A stretch of 64,000 nucleotides of DNA from Clostridia bacterium (GTDB lineage Bacteria; Bacillota; Clostridia; Oscillospirales; SIG627): positions 20,953 to 84,952 of the forward strand of contig JAFWZW010000003.1 of the NCBI GenBank assembly GCA_017517325.1, in the 5' to 3' direction. A program made the translations under genes and the position numbers. Below, piece by piece: positions 49,570-58,583 of this stretch (position 1 is the stretch's first letter; every line of letters starts with the position of its first letter). Under the pieces are notes generated by a model. That model did no database searches. It saw only the letters and a list, made by a program, of their open reading frames with translations, and was not told the DNA's origin.

Positions 49570-52500
49570 AGCCTTTCCTTCTATCAATAAAGTCCCAAAA
49601 CAAACAAACGACACGGAGAAACGAACTATGAAAAAAACGAAACTTTCCAAACGCATTATAAGCTTCTTTTTGTGCTTGACTTTACTTGCAAGCTACCTTC
49701 CTCTTTCTGTTTTGGCAGGGAGCTCTTCCCTTTCTCGCGCCGCCATCGCAGGAGCCGTTACCGACCCGGGCACGGCGGATAGCTGGGAAAATATGCTTGG
49801 CACGGCGCAGGACGGAAACCGTTATGCCGGCAGAGTATGGGTAGACAAATCCGTTTACAAAGACGGTGACGTTGCCATTCTCAACAGCAAAAACACCTCC
49901 GGCTCACATTTTTCGGTAGATTTGGAGGATGACGAGGACTTTCAGGTTATCTTCTCCGCCCTTGGCTCCACTATGACCACCAAGGAATCCACCACCTCCA
50001 CCGGTCCTATGGACGTGGTTCTGGTTCTGGATACCTCCACATCTATGGATGATGAGGACCGCAACGGCGTTACCCGCTTAGAGAGAACCATTACCGCTGC
50101 AAACAGCTTGCTTGACGATCTTCTCACCCTGCAAAACGTTCGGATCGCCATCGTAACCTACAATAATGACAGCGAAACCGTTATTCCTCTTGCCGCTTAT
50201 ACAAACGGCATTGAGCTGGTGGTTACCGATTATTATAATAACGGCTCCTCCGATGCCGGTGTTGTGACGGCTTATGACAATAACCGCAACGTTCTGGGAA
50301 AAGACGACGGCTACACCATGGGCACCAACCTTCAGTCAGGTATCGACAGAGGCTTTAACATTCTTGCAAATGCCACGGGCGTATCAGGACGCATTCCCGT
50401 TGCCATCGTTCTCACCGACGGTCAGGCTAACCGCGCCGACAGCGAAGGATTCTACGAGCTCTCCACTCACAGTGATAAAGACGGCACCTCTGCCAGCGGC
50501 AGAAACCTTTATCTAAGCACGCTGCTCAACGCCGCTTACAACAAAACGAAAATTGAAGAAAACTACGGCAAGGATGCCACCGTTTACTCCGTTGGCGTTG
50601 ATATTACAAACAACGTTGTGGCAAGACTTCTGATGAACCCTGCCGATCCCACCAACGGATTTAACGCAAGAAACGCAAACTCCGACGTAAAGAGAGCTTA
50701 CGAATATTTCCAGAGATGGGCAAACGGCGAAACCGTAACCTACAACCGTTGGACCTTCGATCACAATTATCCCACCCAAAACGGCGCCATCACCGACGCA
50801 AAAATTGCCGCCAATATCAACTACGCCGATACCTACTACGACGTTTCCAACGCTGATATTGCCGACACCTTCGAGCAGATCTACGAAGAACTTTCCTCCG
50901 GTGTTTTCAACCCCATTTCCTCCACCACGATCACAGACGGTGCAACCGGTGTGGCTCACACCCCTTTGATCTACGTTGACTTTATCGGTCAGTACATGGA
51001 GATCAAAGAGATCCAATCCGTTACGCTCTTCGGCGCCTCTTACGGCGTAATCCAAAATGCTAACGGTACCTACACCGTTGATACCGCTACCGGCACCAAC
51101 CCCACTACCAACGAAGCTTGGAATACCCGCGACGATATTCTCATCTCCGTAACCGAAGAGGCCGACGGGACCCAGAAGCTGGAGATCCGGATCAATCAGG
51201 AGATCCTGCCCATTATTTTAGAGCAGGCCGTTTCTGAAACCGTAGGCAACAAGACCACTGCAACCATTTATGAATTTCTGCAGGATCCCCTTCGCATCTA
51301 TTACACAATTGGCGTTGATTCCGATATTCTGCTTCCCAGCGGGCAAATCGACGTTTCCAAAATTCAAAACTACCGGCATGTTAACGCTGCCGAGGGCACC
51401 GTTTCCTTCTACAGCAACCGCTTTGGCGTAATGAACCCTGCCAATGCCAACGTCGTAACCAAGGGCGATGCTCACGTAGGCTTCAAGCCCTCCCTTGAAA
51501 ACAGATACTATTATCATCAGACAAATCAGGGCATTTTTACCAAGATCACCGATAAAACCAACGGCAGTGCCGTTACCTTCCCCTCCAATAGCGAATACGG
51601 TATCCTTTGGGATGAATCCAAGTATGGCCTGACCTGGATGTCTTACGCAGAATACCTGGCCGCAACAGATAACACCAAGGTCTACACCTATGTTTCCTAT
51701 TATCACCCCACCCCCGACACCACCGACGCTCAAAACGCAGCTGAGGAGGTTACCTATCTGGTATATACCGATTGGAAATACCTGAAGGAATCCGTAGCGT
51801 TCTTCGATGCAAATTCCAACACATACCTTAACGGCGGCAACGTTCTTGAAGAGAGTCAGGTTGCAAGCACCGTATCCGCTTACCTTCAGGCTAACCCCAA
51901 AGCTAAAATCTACGCCGTACTGGGAATCGGCTCTCACCGCACCAGCCGTCTTCACAATATGACTGTAGCCAAAACTCTCAACAACACCGAAACGGCGGCA
52001 GAGCGCTACACTCCCGAATACACCTACGACACCGCCACCCTGCACAACGGCAACGACGTGGTGGTATGGCTTGGCAACAACGGTAAATTGACCGTAAAGA
52101 TCGATACCGGCATCGCTCTGACCAAGAGAGTGACGGAAGCCATCGGAAACCCCAATGATACCTACGCATTGACCGTAACCGTACCCTCCGGTGTCGTGGC
52201 TACCCCGAAGGTAGTAGATGCACATGGCAATACCGTTCAAAGCACCTACAGCGGAAACGTTCTGACAGTTCAGGTAAAAGCTGACGAGACCGTTTATATC
52301 AGCGGTATTCCCGGCGGTACCCAGTGTCAGATCGGTGAAGTGGTAAACGGCGATTACTTTGTTGCAAGCAAAACCGATACCGTCACCGTTCCTCTTGCAA
52401 GTGATGCCTTAAACGGAGCGGCACAATTTGCCACTGCAACCGTTACCAACGCTCCCAACCAATACGGTAATCTCTTTATCACCAAAGAGATCACAAGCGA

Positions 52501-55500
52501 TCACAACATCCCTGCGGCCATTTTAGATAACACGTTCTCTCTGACCGTAAACCTTGGAGCCGCTCTCACAGGAAAGACCTTCACCGTTGAAGACAGCGCT
52601 CACAACGCTCCCTACAACGTAACGGTAGATTCCGCCGGTAATCTTACGTTTGATATCAAAGCAAGACAGACCGTTGAGATCCTCCAAATCCCTGCAGGCA
52701 CACCCATAACCGTAACGGAATCCGATCCCGGCAGTCACTTCAACGTCACCTATCGCACCCGCAACCATTCAGGGGAAAACGCCGATGCTGACAACGCTTT
52801 GATCATTCCGCAGAACGGCAGTGCAACCGCAGTAGTATTGAACCACTACACCCCTTCCCCCGTTTCGGTTGACCTGGATATCGCAGGCACCAAAGACTTC
52901 CGTATCGAAGGCGCGCACAGCGGCGGCACCTTCACCTACAAGGTTCAGAAGTGGAACGGAACCGCTTGGGAAGATATAAGCGGCAAGACCGCAGAGACCT
53001 CTTACGCTGCTAACGAAAAAGGCACCAAGACCTTTACCATCGATAACGTACTGGCAGGCATCAGCTTTACCGAGGTCGGCAGATACTCCTATCAGGTACT
53101 GGAAGTAAAGGGCAACGTTCTCAACGTTACCTACGACAGAACCCTCTACGCCTTTGACGTGACCATAACGGACAACGGCGGCCAGCTTGTGGCAACCGTG
53201 ACCGATCGCGACGGCGCCCCCATTACCGACGGATCTTACGAGGTGACCTTCGTAAACACCTATCACACCGTACCCGTCAGCCTTGACGTGAAGAAGATCG
53301 TAGAAAACAGATCCGGTGATACCACCGTTTCTGCCGCAGGCTTTGAATTTAAAGCCGTTCGTACCGATGCGGCTTGGAGCGCTCTGACCGGTAGCGACGC
53401 CGCTTCCTCCAGCATCTTTTCCGACGCTGCAGGTAACGCACGCTTCACCTCTGTTTGCACCAAGCCCGGCACGTATTATTTCGTTCTTTCCGAAGTAAAC
53501 CGCGGTGCCGCCGCTTGGACCTATTCGGCAGCAGAATACCGCATTACCGTTACGGTAATTGAAAACAGCGGCGAATTGACCGCCGAGCTTAAGGTAGAAA
53601 AACACGGCTCTCAGAACGCAAACGAGACTGCAAGCGTTGACCCCTCAGACGCCACCAAAGGCTCCGTTTCCTTCGTGAACGTTTACGATCCCGAGGATAC
53701 CTCCATCAACCTTGACGGCAAAGTTATCAAAGAGCTTTCGGGTATGACCCTGAAGCCCGATCAGTTCACCTTCTACGTATACGCCGACGGTGACCGTTCT
53801 ACTCCCATTCTTGTGGGTACCAACAACTTAAACGGCGACGTCCATTTCGTGGATTTCGACAAGGCTCTCATCTTCACCGGCATCGGAAAGTTCCAGTACG
53901 ACGTAGTGGAAGCCATCCCCACCGGGGCTGTTTACAATGCAGAAACCGGTAAATACGTATTAAACGGTATGAGCTACGATCCCACCATCTACGATCTGGT
54001 AGTGGAAGTGGTCAATGATACTGCCACAGGAAAACTCATTGCAAACTCCTACTTTGAAGATGCGGTTGCAGGCGTGGTCACCTTCCGCAACAGCTATAAG
54101 GCAGTATCCACTCAGTACGAGCTGGGCGGCACGAAGATCCTTCACGGCCGTGCACCCAAAAACGGAGAATTCACCTTCGAGCTGTACGAAGGCACTACCT
54201 TGAAGGGCACCACCTCCAACAAAGCAGACGGAAGCTTCCGCTTTGCCCCCATCACCTATACCGAAGCAGGCACCTACACCTACACCATCAAGGAAGTGCA
54301 CGGTAGTGTTGCCGGCATCCGCTACGACGGTGTGAACAGCCCCGTAAGCGTAACGGTGACCGTAACCGATACCAACGGCGTTTTGAGCGCTGCTGCAAGC
54401 CTTGATCCCGCTGACGTAAAGTTTGAAAACACTTACGCCGCAATGTCCGCAAAGGTAAGCTTTAACGGAAGTAAAACGCTTGCCGGCGGCACCTTGGCAG
54501 ACGGCGCCTTCACCTTCAAGCTTTATCAGACCGATCTTTCCTTTGATATCACCTCACCCTCTGCCGTACACCTTGCTACCGCTCTCAACGCAGGCTCTGT
54601 CTTCTCCTTCGCAAGAGAGCTTGATAAAGCAGGCACCTATTACTTCGTGGTAGTGGAAGACGGCTCCAATCCCGTTGAAAATATTGTTTACGACCGCACC
54701 GCTCACAGATTCTCCGTGCAAGTAACCGACTCGGGTTACGGCCAGTTGATGGCAGTTGTAATCAACATGAACAGCGGCGCCGTTACCGCCGCCTCCGCCG
54801 ACGTTTCCGTCAGCACTCCCTTTGTGAACGCAACCTTCGAGGAAGTCACGGAGAAGGAGGTATTTCTGGCCGGCAACACCACCACCCAGATCGACGGTAA
54901 AAAGGTAAGTGCCGGCGATATTCTCACCTACTACATTACCTACACCAACTACACCGGCGAAACGGTTGTGGCTGATATTATGGATACCATTCCCAACCAC
55001 ACCACCTACGTTGACGGCTCCGCCTCCCACGGTGGCACCTACGTTGGCTCTCACGTCAACTGGATCCTGAACGTGGCAAAGGACGAAAGCGTTACCGTTT
55101 CCTTTGACGTAAAGGTAAACGAAGAAGAGGCCGTCGTTGCCAACACCGCCGTAATCCGCGACGGTATCAACACCTATCACACCAACGAGGTTGTAAACCA
55201 CACCGTTGAAGAGGAACTGAAAAAAGACGTATTCTTCCCTGCCAATACCGAAATCAGCATTGACGGTAAGAAGGTTTACGAAGGTGACGAGCTCCTTTAC
55301 ACCATCAGCTTTACCAATGCTTCCACAGAAGCGGCAGATCTGACCATCAACGACGTGATCCCCGCCAATACCACTTACGTGGAAGGCTCTGCCGACAACG
55401 GCGGTGTCTACGCAGGCGGCGCCATCACCTGGACCATGAACAACGTTCCCGCCTGGTCCACCGTAGTAGTGACCTTTAAGGTTACCGTTAACAGCGGTAT

Positions 55501-56095
55501 CGGAGCCGAAACCATTCAGAATCAGGCAACGGCTTTCGACGGCGTCAACCATTACACCACCGACGTGGTTACCAATTACACCGTGAAGGACAACGTCGAG
55601 AAGAAGGTCGCCCTCGCAAGTGAGCCCACCGTAAACATTGACGGCAAGGCCGTTGAAAAGGGTGAAGTGCTGGTATACACCATCAGCTACAAGAACACCT
55701 CTTCTGAAAAGGCAAGCGTTACCATTGAAGATACCGTTCCCGCTTATACCTATTACGTTGACGGCTCTGCCGACAACGGCGGTAGTTATGCCGGAGGCGT
55801 GATCACCTGGAATCTTGAGGTCGATCCCGGATCCGAAGTGACCGTAAGCTTCAAGGTAAAGGTAGACGGCAAAAACGGTGATGCAGTTCTGAACAAGGCA
55901 ACCGTTCTGGAAGGAAAAAACACTTATACCACAAATTCGGTTTCCAACACCGTAACCGTGGAAGAGATCGTTCCTCCCGGACCTCAGACCGGTGACAGAA
56001 CCAACTTGATCCTTTGGTTTACCCTTCTCTTCGTAAGCGGCAGCGGCGTGATCGCTTCCTCCGTTTACGGCAAAACCAGAAAAGAGGAAAACTAA
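49562..56095 (+). CDS. Giant cell-wall surface protein: VWA, pilin isopeptide and DUF11 domains
   Basis: A 2177-residue secreted protein. The ATG at 49562 has a strong AAGGAG and overlaps the previous gene; a second ATG at 49628 starts the signal peptide proper (SKRIISFFLCLTLLASYLPLSVLAG). A von Willebrand A domain (~145-455) has the MIDAS motif DTSTSMD. Two small Ig-like domains (~840-1095) precede five FctA/Spy0128-like pilin domains (~1100-1760), each ending in a VTFVNTY-type strand. Three ~125-residue DUF11 repeats follow (~1762-2135) with DGSADNGGxYAGG cores. The end is GPQTGD, a hydrophobic helix and KTRKEEN, a sorting signal with Gly in place of Leu of LPxTG. It is likely a pilus-tip-like or adhesive protein. 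No sortase is encoded here. Confidence 0.88.
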   Translation: MVKAFPSINKVPKQTNDTEKRTMKKTKLSKRIISFFLCLTLLASYLPLSVLAGSSSLSRAAIAGAVTDPGTADSWENMLGTAQDGNRYAGRVWVDKSVYKDGDVAILNSKNTSGSHFSVDLEDDEDFQVIFSALGSTMTTKESTTSTGPMDVVLVLDTSTSMDDEDRNGVTRLERTITAANSLLDDLLTLQNVRIAIVTYNNDSETVIPLAAYTNGIELVVTDYYNNGSSDAGVVTAYDNNRNVLGKDDGYTMGTNLQSGIDRGFNILANATGVSGRIPVAIVLTDGQANRADSEGFYELSTHSDKDGTSASGRNLYLSTLLNAAYNKTKIEENYGKDATVYSVGVDITNNVVARLLMNPADPTNGFNARNANSDVKRAYEYFQRWANGETVTYNRWTFDHNYPTQNGAITDAKIAANINYADTYYDVSNADIADTFEQIYEELSSGVFNPISSTTITDGATGVAHTPLIYVDFIGQYMEIKEIQSVTLFGASYGVIQNANGTYTVDTATGTNPTTNEAWNTRDDILISVTEEADGTQKLEIRINQEILPIILEQAVSETVGNKTTATIYEFLQDPLRIYYTIGVDSDILLPSGQIDVSKIQNYRHVNAAEGTVSFYSNRFGVMNPANANVVTKGDAHVGFKPSLENRYYYHQTNQGIFTKITDKTNGSAVTFPSNSEYGILWDESKYGLTWMSYAEYLAATDNTKVYTYVSYYHPTPDTTDAQNAAEEVTYLVYTDWKYLKESVAFFDANSNTYLNGGNVLEESQVASTVSAYLQANPKAKIYAVLGIGSHRTSRLHNMTVAKTLNNTETAAERYTPEYTYDTATLHNGNDVVVWLGNNGKLTVKIDTGIALTKRVTEAIGNPNDTYALTVTVPSGVVATPKVVDAHGNTVQSTYSGNVLTVQVKADETVYISGIPGGTQCQIGEVVNGDYFVASKTDTVTVPLASDALNGAAQFATATVTNAPNQYGNLFITKEITSDHNIPAAILDNTFSLTVNLGAALTGKTFTVEDSAHNAPYNVTVDSAGNLTFDIKARQTVEILQIPAGTPITVTESDPGSHFNVTYRTRNHSGENADADNALIIPQNGSATAVVLNHYTPSPVSVDLDIAGTKDFRIEGAHSGGTFTYKVQKWNGTAWEDISGKTAETSYAANEKGTKTFTIDNVLAGISFTEVGRYSYQVLEVKGNVLNVTYDRTLYAFDVTITDNGGQLVATVTDRDGAPITDGSYEVTFVNTYHTVPVSLDVKKIVENRSGDTTVSAAGFEFKAVRTDAAWSALTGSDAASSSIFSDAAGNARFTSVCTKPGTYYFVLSEVNRGAAAWTYSAAEYRITVTVIENSGELTAELKVEKHGSQNANETASVDPSDATKGSVSFVNVYDPEDTSINLDGKVIKELSGMTLKPDQFTFYVYADGDRSTPILVGTNNLNGDVHFVDFDKALIFTGIGKFQYDVVEAIPTGAVYNAETGKYVLNGMSYDPTIYDLVVEVVNDTATGKLIANSYFEDAVAGVVTFRNSYKAVSTQYELGGTKILHGRAPKNGEFTFELYEGTTLKGTTSNKADGSFRFAPITYTEAGTYTYTIKEVHGSVAGIRYDGVNSPVSVTVTVTDTNGVLSAAASLDPADVKFENTYAAMSAKVSFNGSKTLAGGTLADGAFTFKLYQTDLSFDITSPSAVHLATALNAGSVFSFARELDKAGTYYFVVVEDGSNPVENIVYDRTAHRFSVQVTDSGYGQLMAVVINMNSGAVTAASADVSVSTPFVNATFEEVTEKEVFLAGNTTTQIDGKKVSAGDILTYYITYTNYTGETVVADIMDTIPNHTTYVDGSASHGGTYVGSHVNWILNVAKDESVTVSFDVKVNEEEAVVANTAVIRDGINTYHTNEVVNHTVEEELKKDVFFPANTEISIDGKKVYEGDELLYTISFTNASTEAADLTINDVIPANTTYVEGSADNGGVYAGGAITWTMNNVPAWSTVVVTFKVTVNSGIGAETIQNQATAFDGVNHYTTDVVTNYTVKDNVEKKVALASEPTVNIDGKAVEKGEVLVYTISYKNTSSEKASVTIEDTVPAYTYYVDGSADNGGSYAGGVITWNLEVDPGSEVTVSFKVKVDGKNGDAVLNKATVLEGKNTYTTNSVSNTVTVEEIVPPGPQTGDRTNLILWFTLLFVSGSGVIASSVYGKTRKEEN

Positions 56096-56107
56096 GCAAA
56101 ACAAATA

Positions 56108-56175
56108 GCGGTGGCAGTCACTGCCACCGCAGAAATAAAAGATGCAACGCAGAAGCGTTGCATTTTTTATTTTTA
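56108..56175. terminator. Double hairpin terminator after the surface protein
   Basis: The first hairpin is GCGGTGGCAGTCACTGCCACCGC (56108-56130), a near-perfect palindrome; the second is GATGCAACGC...GCGTTGCAT followed by T6. It also lies at the 3' end of the convergent GH4 gene. Confidence 0.88.
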
Positions 56176-57492
56176 GTGATACTTGGGAAGATAAAAGCCG
56201 TGGGCTTCAATAAGCTCATCCACCATAGCCTTGATGGAATCAATATCCAACTCAGCCGCCGTATGGGGATCCAGCATTGCCGCCTGATAGATGGCATCCT
56301 TCTTTTTCGTGCGGGCGGCTTCAATGGTCAGAAGCTGAACGTTGATATTGGTCATATTCATAGCCGCACAGACGGTGGGAAGGGCGCCTACGTGACGGGG
56401 GTGCACCCCTTTTGTATCAATATCGCAGGGGACCTCCACGCAGGCATCCTCGGGAAGATTTGTGATCAAGCGGTCACGATTCAAGACGTTGCCGCCGATC
56501 CGGTAGGGGGTACCCCCGACCAGCGCATCCATAATACCTCTTGCATATTCCTTGGACTGCTCGTGCTCCTTGATGCCCGTTTCAAGCAAGGTCTTATACT
56601 CTTTCTGCCACTTTTCCCGTTGATTGATACAGCGGCGCGGGTATTCATCCAAAGGAATATTAAAACGCTGAATCAATTCAGGGTATTTTGATTTGATGTA
56701 GAAGGGGTTGTACTCGGCGTTGTGTTCGCTGGATTCGGTACAGTAATAACCGAAATTCAGAATATAATCCAGCCTGATCTTGTCTTTAAATTCAGGATCC
56801 GCCATTTTAGCGGGGATCTTCCGGCGGATCAGGGGGTAAAGATCGTTCCCGTCGCGGTCGCGCAGCTCCAGAAGCCAGGCCATATGATTGATACCCGCGA
56901 TCAGCTCCGTTCTCCCCTCAAGATATTCTTCAAGACCAAGATTTATCAAAAGCTTCTTGGAGCAGACCTGAACGCTGTGGCAAAGTCCCAAAGTATTTAC
57001 GGCAGTATAGCGCTGAAGATAACCCGAAATCATCGCCATAGGGTTGGTATAATTCAAAAGGAGGGCATTGGGACAGACCGCTTCCATATCTGCGGCAAAA
57101 TCCTCTAAAACCGGAATGGTGCGCAGAGCACGCATAATGCCGCCAATGCCTAAGGTATCGGCAATGGTTTGGCGCAGGCCGTACTTTTTGGGGATCTCAA
57201 AATCGATGACGGTGCAAGGCTCGAAGCCACCGATCTGTACGGCGTTGATCACAAAATCAGCACCGCGCAGGGCATCCTTGCGATGCTCCACCCCGTGGTA
57301 CAGGCGAATGGTGCCGCGGCTACCCGTAGCGCTCTTCATAGCGTTGAGGATCACTTCGCTCTCCTGCAGGCGTGCGTGATCAATATCATACAAGGCAAAT
57401 TCCGCATTCTTCAAAAAATCGCTGAGCATACAGTCACCGATGATGCGGCGTACAAAAACGGTGCTTCCCGCACCTAAAAACGTAATTTTCAT
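56173..57492 (-). CDS. melA: GH4-family glycosidase (alpha-galactosidase/glucosidase type)
   Basis: A 439-residue NAD- and Mn-dependent glycosidase of family 4. The dinucleotide-binding start is KITFLGAGSTVF; the conserved NYTNPMAM, TLGLCHSVQ (Cys-His metal ligands) and GINHMAWLL (His) motifs are complete, as is the later VEVPCDIDTKGVHP. These features and the length match MelA-like alpha-galactosidases, though closely related GH4 subgroups act on alpha-glucosides or alpha-galacturonides. GGGAGG precedes the ATG. It is divergent from an AraC regulator, which likely controls it. Confidence 0.88.
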   Translation of the reverse strand: MKITFLGAGSTVFVRRIIGDCMLSDFLKNAEFALYDIDHARLQESEVILNAMKSATGSRGTIRLYHGVEHRKDALRGADFVINAVQIGGFEPCTVIDFEIPKKYGLRQTIADTLGIGGIMRALRTIPVLEDFAADMEAVCPNALLLNYTNPMAMISGYLQRYTAVNTLGLCHSVQVCSKKLLINLGLEEYLEGRTELIAGINHMAWLLELRDRDGNDLYPLIRRKIPAKMADPEFKDKIRLDYILNFGYYCTESSEHNAEYNPFYIKSKYPELIQRFNIPLDEYPRRCINQREKWQKEYKTLLETGIKEHEQSKEYARGIMDALVGGTPYRIGGNVLNRDRLITNLPEDACVEVPCDIDTKGVHPRHVGALPTVCAAMNMTNINVQLLTIEAARTKKKDAIYQAAMLDPHTAAELDIDSIKAMVDELIEAHGFYLPKYH

Positions 57493-57542
57493 TATGATAC
57501 CTCCCTTTTCTTCATTCTATCAAACATAATTAAAAAGAGGGA

Positions 57543-57572
57543 TTGATTTTTGTGTTGATAACTTGTTATAAT
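57543..57572 (+). promoter_or_regulatory. Promoter of the second AraC regulator gene
   Basis: TTGATT (57543-57548) and TATAAT (57567-57572), 18-bp spacer. It lies in the 103-bp region shared with the divergent GH4 gene, for which no clear -35 is seen. Confidence 0.6.
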
Positions 57573-57595
57573 GTGAGATATTAGGAGGTGGCTTT

Positions 57596-58366
57596 ATGCG
57601 GCGGAATGAAATCATCATCAATCGGAAATACCCTGGGCTGAACCCTGTGGTCTTCGGCTTTGAAGACTGTGAGCCCCGCCACTCCTACGGTCCTGCGGTG
57701 CGCCCTTATTGGCTTTTTCATTACGTGGTAGCGGGAACGGGAAAATTTCACCGTGATGGCAAGATTTACACCTTGAAAAAAGGTGAGATTTTTGTGATCC
57801 CTCCTTATTTGGAGACCTACTACGAAGCGGACAACGAGGATCCGTGGCACTATATTTGGATCGGCTTTACCGCAGAAAGCGACCTTGTGCAGATCCTGGA
57901 TCTGCCCGTGATCCGTGCCGTGGGGCTCGGGCATATTTTTGAAGAAATGAAGCTGTGCCTTTCTCTGGAAAATGGAAAAAGTGCCTATTTATCCGCAAAG
58001 CTTTGGGAGCTTTATTCCGCCTTGCTTGAAACGGGAAAAGCAGAAAACGACTACGTAGAAAAGGCGCTCCACTGTATCCGCGAGGAATACATGACCGATC
58101 TTTCCGTAGAGGAGCTGGCACGGCGGCTGAATCTGGACAGAAGCTATTTCAGCGGCCTGTTCAGGGAGAAAATGGGAACGCCGCCCGGCAGATACCTGCA
58201 CATGTTTCGTCTTGAAAAGGCGGCAGAGCTGATGGTAAAGCACAAAATGTCCCCCAGTACTGCCGCCCTTTCCGTAGGTTTTTCCGATCTGTATCACTTT
58301 TCCAAGGCCTTTAAAAAGCACTTCGGCACCTCACCCCGTGCCTGGTGCAATGAACGACTGATATAA
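57596..58366 (+). CDS. AraC-family transcriptional regulator next to GH4
   Basis: A 256-residue regulator. The N-terminal cupin-like arm (YWLFHYVVAGTGKFHRDGKIYTLKKGEIFVIPPYLETYYEAD) is typical of sugar-sensing AraC proteins such as MsmR/RafR. The C-terminal HTH pair is LARRLNLDRSYFSGLFREKMGTPPGRYL and AALSVGFSDLYHFSKAFKKHFGTSPRAW. AGGAGGTGG precedes the ATG. Divergent placement from the GH4 gene suggests control by an alpha-galactoside. A strong terminator follows. Confidence 0.93.
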   Translation: MRRNEIIINRKYPGLNPVVFGFEDCEPRHSYGPAVRPYWLFHYVVAGTGKFHRDGKIYTLKKGEIFVIPPYLETYYEADNEDPWHYIWIGFTAESDLVQILDLPVIRAVGLGHIFEEMKLCLSLENGKSAYLSAKLWELYSALLETGKAENDYVEKALHCIREEYMTDLSVEELARRLNLDRSYFSGLFREKMGTPPGRYLHMFRLEKAAELMVKHKMSPSTAALSVGFSDLYHFSKAFKKHFGTSPRAWCNERLI

Positions 58367-58399
58367 AAAAGTTGGCAGAAAATTCTGCCAACTTTTTTG
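58365..58399. terminator. Bidirectional terminator
   Basis: AAAAAAGTTGGCAGAA and TTCTGCCAACTTTTTT around a 2-nt loop, between convergent genes. Confidence 0.92.
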
Positions 58400-58400
58400 A

Positions 58401-58562
58401 TTATTTCGTTTCAGAATCGGACTCGGGATGACAAAGGAAGCGTTTTTCGCAGGAGGCACAGCCGCAGGAGCAGCTCTTTCCTTTCTTTTTGCTTCGGATC
58501 ATTGAAAATACGATCAATAAAACCACGAGAACGATAACGGAAATGACGATCAGATCTCCCAT
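58401..58562 (-). CDS. FeoB-associated Cys-rich membrane protein
   Basis: A 53-residue protein of the FeoB-associated Cys-rich family. One membrane helix (residues 4-20, LIVISVIVLVVLLIVFS) is followed by a Lys-rich stretch and a Cys cluster, SCSCGCASCEKRFLCHP (five Cys), which could bind Fe(II) at the membrane. GGAGGC precedes the ATG. It starts 21 bp after the feoB stop, so it is the third gene of the feo operon; proteins of this family usually occur in this place. Confidence 0.92.
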   Translation of the reverse strand: MGDLIVISVIVLVVLLIVFSMIRSKKKGKSCSCGCASCEKRFLCHPESDSETK

Positions 58563-58583
58563 CAGAGCCTCCTTTTCAAAACA

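Noticed and set aside
54554-56104. 516-aa minus-strand ORF antisense to the surface protein, and other long antisense frames there
   Set aside because: Strong codon bias of the surface protein opens the antisense frame. The Gly/Val-rich translations have no domain and no ribosome site.
56173-57492. GH4 gene as part of the uronate operon (alpha-galacturonidase)
   Set aside because: It lies 10 kb away with its own AraC regulator. The motifs fit MelA-type enzymes at least as well, so the galacturonidase reading is not supported.
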